A stretch of 64,000 nucleotides of DNA from Closterium sp. Naga37s-1. Its lineage: Eukaryota; Streptophyta; Zygnematophyceae; Desmidiales; Closteriaceae. The stretch covers positions 3,023,501 through 3,087,500 of the forward strand of contig CANJKZ010000093.1 in assembly GCA_947471745.1 (NCBI GenBank). The letters are read 5' to 3'. Shown piece by piece: positions 45,403-56,825 of this stretch; the stretch's first letter is position 1; each line of letters opens with the position of its first letter. The position numbers and the translations under genes were made by a program. The notes under the pieces were generated by a model. It searched no databases and was not told the origin of the DNA. It was given only the letters and a program-made list of their open reading frames with translations.

Positions 45403-46470
45403 TGTCGCAGTGGCAGGTGCTTCGCGGCGGCAATAGCGAGTAGAATCCGAACTGAGGTGTGGCGACTGACGGGAGCGAAGGTTTGATCGAAGTCGATGCC
45501 ATGGCGCTGATCGTACCCGCGTACGACCCAGCGTGCCTTGAAACGCTCGATAGTGCCGTCATCGTTAGTTTTCAGGCGAAAGACCCACTTCCCGCTGAGC
45601 ACCCTCCTCCCCTTCACTGCTGCACGATCGACTAGGACCCAGGTGTCACGTGATTCCAGCGCATTGAGCTCCGCATCCATCGCAGCACGCCACTCCTTGG
45701 CGTGAGGGCCGGTTAGGGCCTGCCGAGGGTTCTTTGGCTCCACGGCCCGTGCAAGGGTAGAGACGGATGTGTGTAGGCCGAGGAGTCGCGAAGCTGCGAC
45801 CGTGGTTGACATAGCCGCGCGCCTGGTTTCGGCGCTCGTCCTCGATCCACTCCTTCAGGGTGAGTCGCTCGTAGAAGAGGATATCGCGTGCGGGAACAAC
45901 TTCCTTGCTGTCCATGTCGAGGATGAGCCAACCCTTGTGCTCATTACTGAGGCCCAAATGAATACCCCAACGCGCACGATGAACGAACTTGCCGAGGTCG
46001 GCCGGTATTGCACCATGCACCCCCAAACCCTCAGCATGGAGGGGTCTCCCCTTGAGCCGGTCCACTTCATGTGAGGAGACAGGTTATCCCTGTTGGCGGT
46101 GGTGGAGAGGAGGTTGTGTAGGCGCACCGCGTGGTTCATGGCGTAAGGCCAGAACTTCTTTGGCAGGCCGGATTGGTTCATGATGGCGCGGACTCTGGTC
46201 ATGAGCGTGCGATTGACCCTCTCGGCAACGCCTTGCTGCTGGTGAGCATAGGGGAGAGAAATCTCGTGTTTAATCCCCTTCTCGGTGAGGACACTCTCCA
46301 GCTCATTGCTGCGAAATTCCTTTGCCCCATCACTCTGCCAGATATTCAGTTTCCTCCCTGACTGGCGCTGCGCGTGCGCGAGGAAGATGCGGAACACCTC
46401 CGCAGCCTTGGAACGAGCGTCCACGTTGGCGATCCACACATGGCGCGAGTAGCGGAACGCGTAGCGGCTG
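45403..46470 (-). pseudogene. El-8 integrase and N-terminal RT part
   Basis: Minus strand: WQSDGAKEFRSNELE and AHQQQGVAERVNRTLM give the integrase core, and FWPYAMNHAVRLHN and RVWGCMV its C-terminal side. These are followed by EWRAAMDAELNALESRDTW, VLSGKWVFRLKTNDDG and RFKARWVVRGYDQRHGIDF of RT. The pre-integrase block is not recognisable upstream, where 46470-47095 reads as unrelated sequence. Confidence 0.8.
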
Positions 46471-47216
46471 GATGGGACGAGGAGACAGCACGACGAGGCG
46501 CATGGGGAGATGAAGATTACGAACCAGAAGAAGGCGACGGAGCAACCTGGGGATCCGCTACTGGAGCATGGGGAGCCAGCGCCAGCGGTACGGTCAACAC
46601 GGAAGGATGGGGCAACACCGGCGGATGGGGAGGAAACGAATACGTGGATGCGCCAATCACCAAGGAAGAAGAAGAAGAGATGGAACGCGAGATGCAAGCT
46701 GAGCGTGGAGAACCATCCCCTCGCGTCGCCATTCCACTCGGTCGTCCCCCGCGCACCCGCTCACCTCCTTCCTCGCCCTATCGATGGCGTAATCGTTGGT
46801 CGGAGATTGAGGAGGGGAATGAACCACCAACTCCTCTGCGGGACTCACTTGGTCCAATTTCCCGCCCAGATCCTTTCGCGCGTTTTATTGAAGGCACCAC
46901 GACTCCACTCACTATCATTCCCGGTCGCGATTTCCTCGCCCTCTACCTCACAACGGCACCTGCAGAAGGGGAGACAACGGCAGAAGCAGAAGCAGAGGAG
47001 CCGGCCAGCGAAGCAGAACCTGGAGAAGAGGAAGAACCCCCACTCCAGATCCCGCAACTCACGGCGGAAGAAGAAGCAGAGCATCACACCCGTTACAAGC
47101 GTACCTCAAACAATTTCTGTTTCTTTTCCGCCCGGGCCTTGTCTTGTTCTTCCTTGACGCTGAGCTCCTCTGGTGCGTCAGGATCTTTCCAGGCAGGGTC
47201 AATTTCGCGGCGGTAG
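46374..47216 (+). CDS. Acidic frame of unknown function, antisense within El-8
   Basis: A 280-residue open frame on the strand opposite to El-8. About 46470-47095 occupies the place where the pre-integrase and start of integrase are expected, and the minus strand there shows no Copia motif. The plus-strand protein is coherent: Trp/Gly-rich (GAWGDEDYEPEEGD, TEGWGNTGGWGG), then EEEEEMEREMQAERGEPSP, then RPDPFARFIEGTTTPLTIIP, then a Glu/Ala-rich tail. I do not recognise it. It may be part of a captured host gene or an antisense frame of the element; the outer parts of the frame overlap El-8 coding and are probably not its own. Confidence 0.35.
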   Translation: MREEDAEHLRSLGTSVHVGDPHMARVAERVAAGWDEETARRGAWGDEDYEPEEGDGATWGSATGAWGASASGTVNTEGWGNTGGWGGNEYVDAPITKEEEEEMEREMQAERGEPSPRVAIPLGRPPRTRSPPSSPYRWRNRWSEIEEGNEPPTPLRDSLGPISRPDPFARFIEGTTTPLTIIPGRDFLALYLTTAPAEGETTAEAEAEEPASEAEPGEEEEPPLQIPQLTAEEEAEHHTRYKRTSNNFCFFSARALSCSSLTLSSSGASGSFQAGSISRR

Positions 47217-49549
47217 ACTTCGCGAGTGTACGGGCGCGGTCGATCTTCTTTGTCGCGGGTGCGTGTGTTGGCTTCGAGGACGAAGCGTAGGGTGTCCGAG
47301 TAAGGCCTTGGTCTCTCCACCCGTTTCTGTCCGAATTCCTTGTTTGGTTCACCGAAGATTCGGTGAGATGACACGGCGAGTTCTTCACGTGTCAAGCCTG
47401 TGGGTTCTGCCTCGGCGCTTTCTGCTTCCTGAATTGCCGCTTGCTCTCTTTCGACTTGCTCCGTGCGACTCGCGGTGGGCGTGTGGCAGGTGGTGCAGAG
47501 ACCGTTGATGTCAGGGTCGTGCAGATTGATCTCGCGAGGATGAGGACTGCGGCGAACCCACGGTCGTCCGTCCGGGTGCTCCCATTTGCTTGTGAAGGCA
47601 AACTCGAGGGGAACGAGGTCCACGAGCTCGTCGGATGAGGCTTGGCAGGAAGGTACGTCGAAGTCCAGGACATAAATCCCGTTGATCGAGCGGGCTCGTC
47701 CGAGATACTTGAATGATTCGGGAGGGGTATCTGGCGGAGCGTATGTGAGGATGAGATCGCGTGTGGCGAGGTCCGTGGTGAGAATGACGCCGCAGTCGCT
47801 AATTTGTCCAGCCGAGAGCAGATTGAAGCGCAGATTCGGGACGTAGAGTACGTCATCGAATGAGATGTGGGTGTTGCTGTCTCGCGCTTGCAGAACGACA
47901 ATGCCTTGTGAGTTGGCGCGCAACTGCTCGTTGTTGGCAACGGTGACGTAGGTTGCGGGGGCGCGGCTCAGATTTGAGACGTAGCGCGTGGATCCCACCA
48001 TGTGCTGTCCGCAGCAGCTGTCCAGGTACCAGGTGTTGTAGTTGTCGGTATTGCTCCTGCGAAGAAGTAGCGCCAATCGCGGAGTCACCAAGGTTGCCTT
48101 GTAGCGCATGTGGAAGTGAGGGTCTTCGTGCTCCTTCCATCCCACCGGTACGTAGTGTTGATTGTCGTGCGGCGGGCTTTCCCGCAAAGTGATTGGCAGG
48201 TTCCAATCCTGCTCGTCTTCGTCATACTGGTAGTAGTAATTTTCAGTGAGGGGGTTATTCCATCCCTCTTCTGGTTCAAGGAGTCTTCCTTGAATCTCGT
48301 CTTCCTCGTCAGGTTCATCAGAGCGACGTCGGTGCATCGTCATGTTCGCGATGATGTTTCTGGGGGCTCCTGATGGAGGTCCTTGAGATCCTTGCTGATG
48401 TTGGTGTTGCGCAGGAGGACGAGGTGTTTGTTGCTGAGCCTGGGGATGACGAGCATCTTGTCGGCCGACCCAGTTGTTGTGGTGAGTGGAATTTGGGTGG
48501 CGATTGTTGGATCGGGACTTGCATCGATCCGTTGAGTGTCCGAAGACCTTGCATACTTTGCAATAATGGCGCCTTGGTTGTCGTCGCTCTTCACGGTTGT
48601 CTGCGTAGAAGGCGAGGCGCTCTCGGCACGGCGCGGAGCTTGTTCTGCTCGAGTCCATGTCCTGCTGTTCGGACAGGAGTGCGGCGCATAGCGCGGCTTC
48701 TGAGATTGTCCCTCGCTGTCGGAGTAACGCCTTGCAGGGCTTCCACTCAGGCCCGAGTCCTTGGAGGACTATATTGACGAAGATCTCTTCCGAGATTGTA
48801 CTCCCATGCTTCGTGATCTGGTCACGGATGTTGCGACAGCGGTTGATATAAGGATTCGCTTTCTCCCCGTGCCCCATTTTTATCTCCAGGAGTTGCTGCA
48901 GAAGCCTGCTGGCTGTGACCGAATCCTTTGGCTGATAAACTTCAACGAGATGCTTCCAGGCTTCCAAGGCTGGAGCGTCGCTCTCTTTGTAGGAGCGAAT
49001 GTTGAGTTGTTCCGCAGGCGTCATGTTGCGTAGCAGCACACTGTAGGCCATGAGGGACTCACTGTAGTATTGAGCCCTGGCGACTTTGGTGTTTTCCACC
49101 GGTTTAGCATAGGAGCCGTCGAAGTAATGGTAGATCTGCGCCGTTTGTAGGAGGAGCTCAAGCTCGAAACTCCATGTGTAGAAGTCCTTGCCGTCAAACG
49201 CGGCAGTAGTTTTGATTTTTGAAACGCTGAGGAAGCGTGTTTGCGCAGAGTTGATGGCTTCATCACTTGGACGGGGGGCAGTTGTTGTTGATTTGTCTGT
49301 GTCGAGGGAGAAGGTATGCGCGGCGGTATCACGGCTTTTCTCAGCCGGTTGTCCAGGTAGAACTGGTTGGGAAGAGGTTCCCGCATCGCCTTTGCGCAGG
49401 TCTTGGAGTTCTTTTTCCATGGTTGAAAGTCGAGCAAAAAGTTGCTCGAGGGCGGCAGTGCCAATCGTGGTTGTCGCCTCATTTGTCGCAGCCGGATTGG
49501 ATTGTCCTTCAGCCGTCAGATTTGCTTGGCCTCCAGATCCTCCGGCCAT
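47093..49549 (-). pseudogene. El-8 gag-protease segment
   Basis: An open stretch of 818 residues starting MAGGSGGQANLTAEG. It shows a UBN2-like Copia gag (FDGKDFYTWSFELELLLQ; AWKHLVEVYQPKDSV), a canonical CCHC knuckle CKVCKVFGHSTDRC (about 48530-48570), an Asn/Gln-rich stretch, a protease region (TWYLDS, about 48010-48030) and a charged tail. It belongs to an element with breaks elsewhere, so it is listed as a remnant. Confidence 0.8.
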
Positions 49550-49628
49550 CTTGGTCTTGGAGCGTGTGCCGCTCGCCAGATCTTGGCTCGGTGATTTTCA
49601 CGGAAGTGAAGTTGCGAAGAATCCCTGA

Positions 49629-49974
49629 GTACAATCCCAAGTGGGACTTAGCGAAGGATCGCTCAGGGTTGATCGCAGAGTAGTTGTGGCAGCGGAAGTT
49701 TGAATCTCAGGTCAGAGTGAATGTATGACAAAGTTGATAATAACATGCATACATCGGGTTTATATAAGAATACAGGGGAATACGAAAAGACCTAGACTAG
49801 CCATGTACTCTAAGGGGTACATTCCCTTATTGCAGCCGAATTCAAACCGTGCGGCGCGGGAACCCGTTTCAAACCTGTTCCCGCTCTTTTCACTTCAAAT
49901 GTTTCTGCTAGCATCGTTCTTGGTCAGACGGTTGCTGCGTCGCTTCGACTCTTCTGACTCCTCGACTTCGTACT
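49629..49974 (-). repeat. El-8 5' LTR, inner part
   Basis: Matches 36200-36548 of the 3' LTR. It is interrupted by El-11 at gtact; the rest is at 56960-57025. Confidence 0.85.
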
Positions 49975-50108
49975 TGTCAAACTATGTTTCTATGTTGTAG
50001 GCTGTAGTGGGGTAGCCTCTACTGAGTACAACACTTTAGGGTTAGACATTGCCCTACTTGTACTCATCCTTGCTCCCTAGTCAATCATTCCTGCCTATAC
50101 TTCTGACA
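49975..50108 (+). repeat. 5' LTR of El-11
   Basis: TGTCAAACTATG to TATACTTCTGACA, with a TTTAGGGTTAGAC core. Confidence 0.9.
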
Positions 50109-50339
50109 TGGTTTCAGAGCAATAGGTCCGTAGGACCGTCTTTTTTTTCGGGCCCACCTACCGCTACCCCACGAATGTGCCTGTCACTGTACCTAGGACG
50201 TGCTGCACTGCGCGCACTGTCTGCCTGCTGTCTGTAGTCTACTGTCTGAGCTGTCTGCTGCTGCTTCGCGCGCAGACCTAATTTTCAAGCGCTGCCTCGT
50301 TTTTACCCCCGCGGGTCGCTCTCTCCTGCCCGAATCGCG

Positions 50340-50760
50340 CCTCGGCAGCTGCGTCGCGTCCCGCGCACGGCCCGCGCAGCCCGCGTCGAGCCCGCGCAGC
50401 GCGCGCGCGGCTCGCAGCTGCCCCGCGCAGCCCGCCCCGAGCCCGCGCGACGCGCGCGCGGCCCACACCTGCCCCGCGCGGCCCGCACCGAGCCCGCGCA
50501 GCGCGCGCGCGGCCCGCCGCTGCCCCGCGCAGCCCGCCCAAAGCTCTACCCGCCAGTGCGCGGCCCCAGGCAGCGGCGCGCGCCACCCTACCGCCGCCAC
50601 GGCCTCGCCCTGCCGCCGACATGGCCCCACCCTGCCGCTGACTCGACCCGGCTCTGCCGCTGACACGACCCGGCCCCGCCCTGCCGCTGACTCGACCCGG
50701 CCCTTCACTGTAGCCGCTGCTGCGGCCCCGCTGTCGCCGCCGTCGTGCGCCGACCCTGCC
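50340..50760 (+). repeat. C-rich leader repeat of El-11
   Basis: Degenerate units around cccgcgcagcccgcgcgc, then ccgctgactcgacccggccc-like units. C-rich on the sense strand, as in the sister elements. A tgcc/ctgcctgc microsatellite follows near 50855-50925. Confidence 0.75.
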
Positions 50761-50939
50761 GCCGTCCGCCGAGCACCGGCCCTGCTCGCCCGGTGAGAGC
50801 CTGCTCTTCCCGCCACTGGTGAGCCCCTGCCTTGCTAGCGCGCTGCCGCGCCGCCTGCCTGCCTGCCTGCCTGCCTGCCGGCCTGCCTGCCTGCCTGCCG
50901 GCCTACCTGCCTGCCTGTCGTGCCTGCCCTGCACGTACT

Positions 50940-53900
50940 ATGGCTGTTACTGCTGCTACGGTTGTTACTGCTGCCCGAGCTGCTGCTGCTACTGTTGCTA
51001 CTGTTGCTACTGGCGGTGGCCAGATGCAGCTCCAACGACGCCCGCGCGAGTCTCTCACGCCTCAGCAGCTTCGTGAGTGGTACGCTAGTTGGGGTTGTGG
51101 CGGTAGCCGTCGTGACTGTCGCCCTGGAGCTGGTCGGTCGGGAGCGTCTGGCAGTGGCCAGCTGCAGCTGCAGTGGCGTCCGCGCGAGACACTTACGTCC
51201 CGACAGCTTCACGAGTGGTACGCTCAGAGTCGAGGGTCTCGGAGTACCGTTCGCTGCCCGTACGTCCCACGCACAGGTGATCGGCCTGGTCAGGCTTGCG
51301 GGACACTTGGTCACACCCAGTCCCGCTGCTTCGCCCGTCTGAGCGACGACTGGCGCACCGAGTTTGGTGACGAGGCTGAGGTCCCCACCTGGCTGGAGCT
51401 GCTTGGGCAGGGGGTAGATATCTTTGCTCTTGACTATGATGCTATTCTCACTGCCATGTATGCATTGCCTACTAGTGATGACCGTGCCTGTTCCCTGTGC
51501 GTACCGCCTGACCCAGGTATAGAGGCTGCTGCTCTAGGTGCTAGTGCGTCTCCTGCGCTAGGTGCTGGTGAGGCTGCTGCTCTAGGTGCTAGTGCGTCTC
51601 CTGCTCTAGGTACTGGTGAGGCTGCTGCTCCAGGTGCTGGTGAGTCTGCTCTCTCTGGTACTGCGCCTGCTGAGGCCGTGTACACCTTCACACTTGACTC
51701 AGGTGCTTCCCGCTCCTTCTTTCGCGACAGCACCACGCTCACGCCGCTCCGTCGGCCGGTTGCAGTCTCCCTGGCAGACCCCTCTGGGGGTCCAGTCCTT
51801 GCGCACTCCTCCACGGTTTTGCCGTGTCCTGCGGTCCCGTCTGGCTCCCTGTCAGGTCTTCACCTCCCCTCGTTCTCTACGAACTTGGTGAGTGGAGCTG
51901 ACCTACAAGATGTGTGGGTTGACCAGTTCACCCCTGGAGGTCAGCGTGTGACCCACTGTACGTGCTCCCGGACTGGTCGGCACCTGGCCACGTTCACCCG
52001 TGAGCCTGGCTCGAGCCTGTACACACTGACCACTGTGTCCCCTCAGGTAGCTGCGTCTGCGTCTGCGTTTGCGTCAGGACAGCTAGCGACCCCCTGTTCG
52101 TGTCGCGCTTTGTCGCACCAGACCGTCCTGTGGCACCACCGCCTTGGTCACCCCTCGGTGCAGCGCCTTCGTCGCATGCACAGCCGTTTCCTTGTCTCTG
52201 GACTTCCAGAGACTCTGCCTCCTCTACCGCCCTCGCCTGCTCCTCCCTGTCTTCCCTGTGTCGAGGGGCGGCAGCGCGCCGCTCCTCACTCCTCCTCGTT
52301 CCCTCCCACAGAGGCTCCCTTGCAGACTCTCCACCTGGACGTGTGGGGCCCAGCCCGCGTCCGTGGACAGGGCCACGAGCGGTACTTCCTGCTGGTCGTC
52401 GACGACTACACGCGTTACACCACGGTCTTCCCCTTGCGCACCAAGGGGGAGGTCCCTGATGTTTTGATCCCCTGGATCCGCGCTACTCGTCTCCAGCTCC
52501 GCGAGCGGTTCCAGTCGGACTTTCCTGTCCTGTGTCTGCACTCTGACAGAGGTGGTGAGTTCTCCTCAGACCTCTTGGCAGCCTACTGTGCGGAGCACGG
52601 CATCCGCCAGTCGTTCACGCTTCCGGCCTCTCCGCAGCAGAATGGGGTTGCTGAGCGCCGCATTGGCTTAGTCATGGAGGTCGCTCGTACCTCCATGATC
52701 CATGCGGCTGCCCCCCATTTTCTGTGGCCGTTTGCGGTCCGGTACGCCGCGCATCAGCTCAACCTCTGGCCCCGTGTCTCCTTGCCGGAGACCTCGCCCA
52801 CACTGCTGTGGACGGGGAAGGTTGGCGATGCGTCGCGTTTCCGGGTCTGGGGTGCTCGTGCCTTTGTCCGCGATACCACCGCGGACAAGCTCTCCGCCCG
52901 CGCTGTTCCCTGTGTCTTCCTTGGCTTTGTCCCTGACGCGCCTGGTTGGCAGTTTTACCACCCCACCTCGCGCCGTGTCTTCCCCTCTCAGGACGTCACG
53001 TTCGACGAGTCGGTTCCCTTTTACCGTCTCTTCCCCTACCGCACTGCCCCTCTCCCCCCCCCGCCGCTCTTCCTCGCTCCAGGTGCTCCCTAGGTAGACC
53101 CCCTCCCTGCTCCCGATCCTGCTCCTTCAGGTGTGTCTCAGGTAGACCCTCCTCCTCAGGTTGAGGTCACTGGTGACTCAGGTGCTGCTGAGGGTGGTGC
53201 TGCTGCTGGGGGTGCTGAGCCTGGGGGTGCGGAGCCTGGGGGTGCTAAGCCTGGGGGTGCTGAGCCTGGGGGTGCGGAGCCTGGGGGTGCGGAGACCGGA
53301 GGTGCTGAGCCTGGGTGTGAGGAGTCTGGGGGTACTGAGCCTGGGGGCGCTGAGGCGTCTGGTGAGCAGTCTCCCGGGAGCGGCCGTCTCCGTAGTCGCT
53401 CCGCTGGTGCCTCGCCGCTGCACTCTAGTCGTCGACTCCCTCTCTCCCCACAGCAGCTGTCTGAGTGGTACGCTGGCCGTCAGGGTCGCGCTGCTGGAGC
53501 TAGGGGCCCTGGTGCGGGAGGCGCTGGAGCTGGTGACTCTGCCACTGGAGTTGTTTCTACTGGAGGGTCTGGAGCTGCTGAGGGTGCTGGAGCTGGAGGT
53601 TCTGGAGCTGCTGGAGGTACTGGCGCTGGTGGCGCTGGAGCTGGAGGTTCTGGAGCTGCTGAGGGTGCTGGCGCTGAGGGTTCTGAGTCTGCTGTTGCGT
53701 GGCTTCCTTGGAGTAGCCGCCTTCGTCCGCGTGTGCCTCTCACCTCGCAGCAGCTGCACGACTGGTACGGTCGCCGTCAGGGTCGAGCTTCTGGAGCTCG
53801 GGGCTCTGCCGCTGGAGGTACTTCTGCTGTTGTCACTGGAGCTGGGAGTGGTGCTGGTCCCGGAGGTGCTCGTACTGGAGGTACTGGAGCTGCTGGGGCT

Positions 53901-56573
53901 GGAGGTGCTGAGTCTGAGGGTGCTGCTGCCGGAGGCACTGAGGCTGGAGACCCTGGGACTGGAGGTGCCGGTTCTGGGGGTGCTGCTGTTGGTGGAGCTG
54001 GTCCTGGAGGAGCTGGCGCTGAGGGTTCTGGAGCTGCTGGAGGTGCTGGCGCCGGTAGCCCTGGAGCTGGAGGTTCTGGAGCTACTGAGGGTGCTGGCGC
54101 TGGAGGTTCTGTAGCTGCTGGAGGTACTGGCGCTGGAGCTGGAGGTTCTGGAGCTGCTGAGGGTGCTGGCGCTGGAGGTTCTGTAGCTGCTGGAGGTACT
54201 GGCGCTGGTGGCGCTGGAGCTGGAGGTTCTGGAGCTGCTGAGGGTGCTGGCGCTGGAGGTTCTGGAGCTGCTGGAGGTGCTAGAGCTGCTGGGGGTACTG
54301 GAGCTGCTGGTGCTGGTGTCACTGCACAGCCGCGCCTGTTCTTCGCTCCACCGTCTCCGTCGTCTCAGCCACCGCCTGACTCTGTGCTTCGCCAGGTTCT
54401 TAGTCTCCCTTTGTCTACTGGTCTTCCGTTACAGCCTGGCTCACCGCTGCCTGCTCCTCCTTACACTGAGCAGCTAGGGAGTCTTACTGAGCGTCGTGAG
54501 CCTGCGTCGCGTCCTGTCTCGCCTGTCTGTTCTGGTCGTTCCGGTCATCGTGTTCCTCGTCCGCGTCTGCCGGCTGTCCCCGACACCCACCTCGTAGTCC
54601 GGCGTCCTTCATCTCCTCCACAGCGTGTTCCTCTGCCGTCCCCTCCTGCGTCTTCTCTGCCTGTCATTGCGGACCCCGAGTCTGACCGGTTTCGTGCTGA
54701 GCACCCTACTGTCACGCGTCTGCTAGCCACTGTTGTCACTGACCCGTCGTTTGAGTCTGCTGCTACGTCTACCTTAGTTGCTGAGCTTGTTGACTTTGCA
54801 TCTGCCTGTCGTCTAGACTACGCCGCTATTCTTGTTGCTGAGTCTGAGTCTGTCTGTCCTCCGTCCGTCGGGGGTGAGTGTGCTCTTGGCACGGACGTCC
54901 TTGAGGACAGGCAGGAGGACCTTGAGTGTCTTGCAGCCGCTGTGCCTCATCTCGTGTCCATGCTGCTTGCCCCTGAGGGAGACCCGGATGCTCCAGACAT
55001 CCCGACCCCGCGCTCTTACGCTGAGGCGATCGCGGGTGAGTACTCCTCTCAGTGGCAGACAGCCATGGACGCAGAGATGGCATCCTGGAAGTCCACAGGC
55101 ACCTACGTCGACGAGGTTCCCCCACCTGGGGCGAACATCGTCAGTGGCATGTGGATTTTCAGGGTGAAGCGGCCGCCAGGTTCTCCGCCTGCCTTCAAGG
55201 CGCGTTACGTTGCACGAGGTTTCAGTCAGCGAGAGGGAGTAGACTTCTTCCAGACCTTCTCCCCCACCCCGAAGATGACCACTCTTCGGGTGCTGCTGCA
55301 CGTTGCCGCTCAGCGTGACTACGAGCTTCACTCTCTTGACTTCAGCACAGCCTTCTTACAGGGCAGCCTGCACGAGGAGATCTGGCTGCGCCGCCCACCT
55401 GGCTTCACTGGGTCGTTCCCTCCTGGTACCCAGTGGAGCCTCAGGCGGCCGGTCTACGGTCTCCGCCAGGCGCCACGTGAGTGGCACGACACACTGAGGA
55501 CGACACTTGCGGCTCTTGGGTTTGCTCCGTCGACTGCTGACCCGTCACTGTTTCTGCGCACCGACACTTCGCTGCCGCCGTTCTACATCCTCGTGTACGT
55601 CGACGACTTGGTCTTTGCCACTGCTGACGCTGAGGCTCTCGCCCTGGTGAAGTCGGAGCTGCAGAAGAGACACACGTGCACAGACCTGGGTGAGCTGACA
55701 AGCTATCTTGGCTTGCGGATCACCCGGGACAGAGCACGCCGCACCATCACACTGACTCAGTCACACATGGTGCAGCAGGTCCTTCAGCGCTTCGGCTTCA
55801 CCTGGTCCTCGGCACAGCACACTCCTCTGGCTATAGGTCACTCGCTCTCAGCTCCACCTTCGGACGAGTCCGTAGAGCCGAGTGGTCCTTACCCAGAGCT
55901 AGTGGGCTGCCTCATGTACCTGATGACCTGCACTCGTCCTGACCTTGCGTACCCTCTTGGCCTTCTGGCTCGCTACGTGGCTCCTGGTCGGCACCGAAAG
56001 GTGCACATGGATGCTGCTAAGAGGGTACTACGCTACTTGTGCAGTACATCGGGCATGGGGCTCGTGCTTGGAGGACGGAGCGACGTTGTCCTCACTGGGC
56101 ACTCAGACGCTTCTTGGGTTGACGACCAGGCTACGCAGCGGTCGTCACAGGGTTACACCTTCAGCCTTGGCTCTGGTTCGGTTTCGTGGCGTTCTACACG
56201 CTCGTCTTCAGTTCTCAGCTCCAGTTGTGAGGCTGAGATCTACGCCACAGCCATGGCTGCACAGGAGTTACGCTGGCTCACCTACCTGCTGACCGACTTG
56301 GGAGAGCGGCCTCGTTCTCCTCCAGTGCTGTACGTCGACAACAAGGCAGCCATTGCCTTGTGTGAGGAGCACAGACTGGAGCACAGGACAAAGCACATCG
56401 CTCTGCGTTACTTCCTGGCTCGAGAGTTGCAGCAGCGTGGTCAGCTTCGTCTGCGTTACGTGGCCACTCGGGCCAACACTGCTGATATATTCACCAAGGC
56501 ACTTCAGTGTGGTGATCATCAGCGTTTCTGCACCGTGCTAGGGCTTGTGCCCACTTTTCCTCACTTGCTGTAG
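50940..56573 (+). pseudogene. El-11 gag-like to RNase H coding
   Basis: In order: MAVTAATVVTAARAAAATVA; SLTPQQLREWYASWG (about 51055); a second copy TLTSRQLHEWYA (about 51190); CPYVPRTGDRPGQAC with GHTQSRC (about 51255-51335); protease LDSGASRSFF; WHHRLGHPSVQRL; integrase LHSDRGGEF and SPQQNGVAERRIGL; acidic GGAEPGG repeats; LSPQQLSEWYAGRQGRA (about 53450) and LTSQQLHDWYGRRQGRA (about 53745); a Gly/Ala-rich stretch; RT with AFLQGSLHEEIW and YVDDLVFATAD; RNase H with TGHSDASW and CEAEIYATAMA. No long helical gag domain precedes the cysteine motif. Confidence 0.85.
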
Positions 56574-56825
56574 GCTTTGCTTGTACTGTGATATATACAT
56601 ATATATATATACCTGCATGCTTGCTTTGCTAGGTAGAGATCACTGTGCTGTTTGTGTTGCATATATACCCCTGCATGTGAACTGGCCTTGTGGCCGCTTG
56701 CTTGTGCTCAGAATGCGTGGTGATCTTGAGATCCACCCTGAGCTTTGCTTTGCTTTGTTCTCTTGCTTGACCGGTCTTGTGACCTTTGGTTGTTCTTGCT
56801 ATCCCCCACTTTGCCTATGGGGGTG

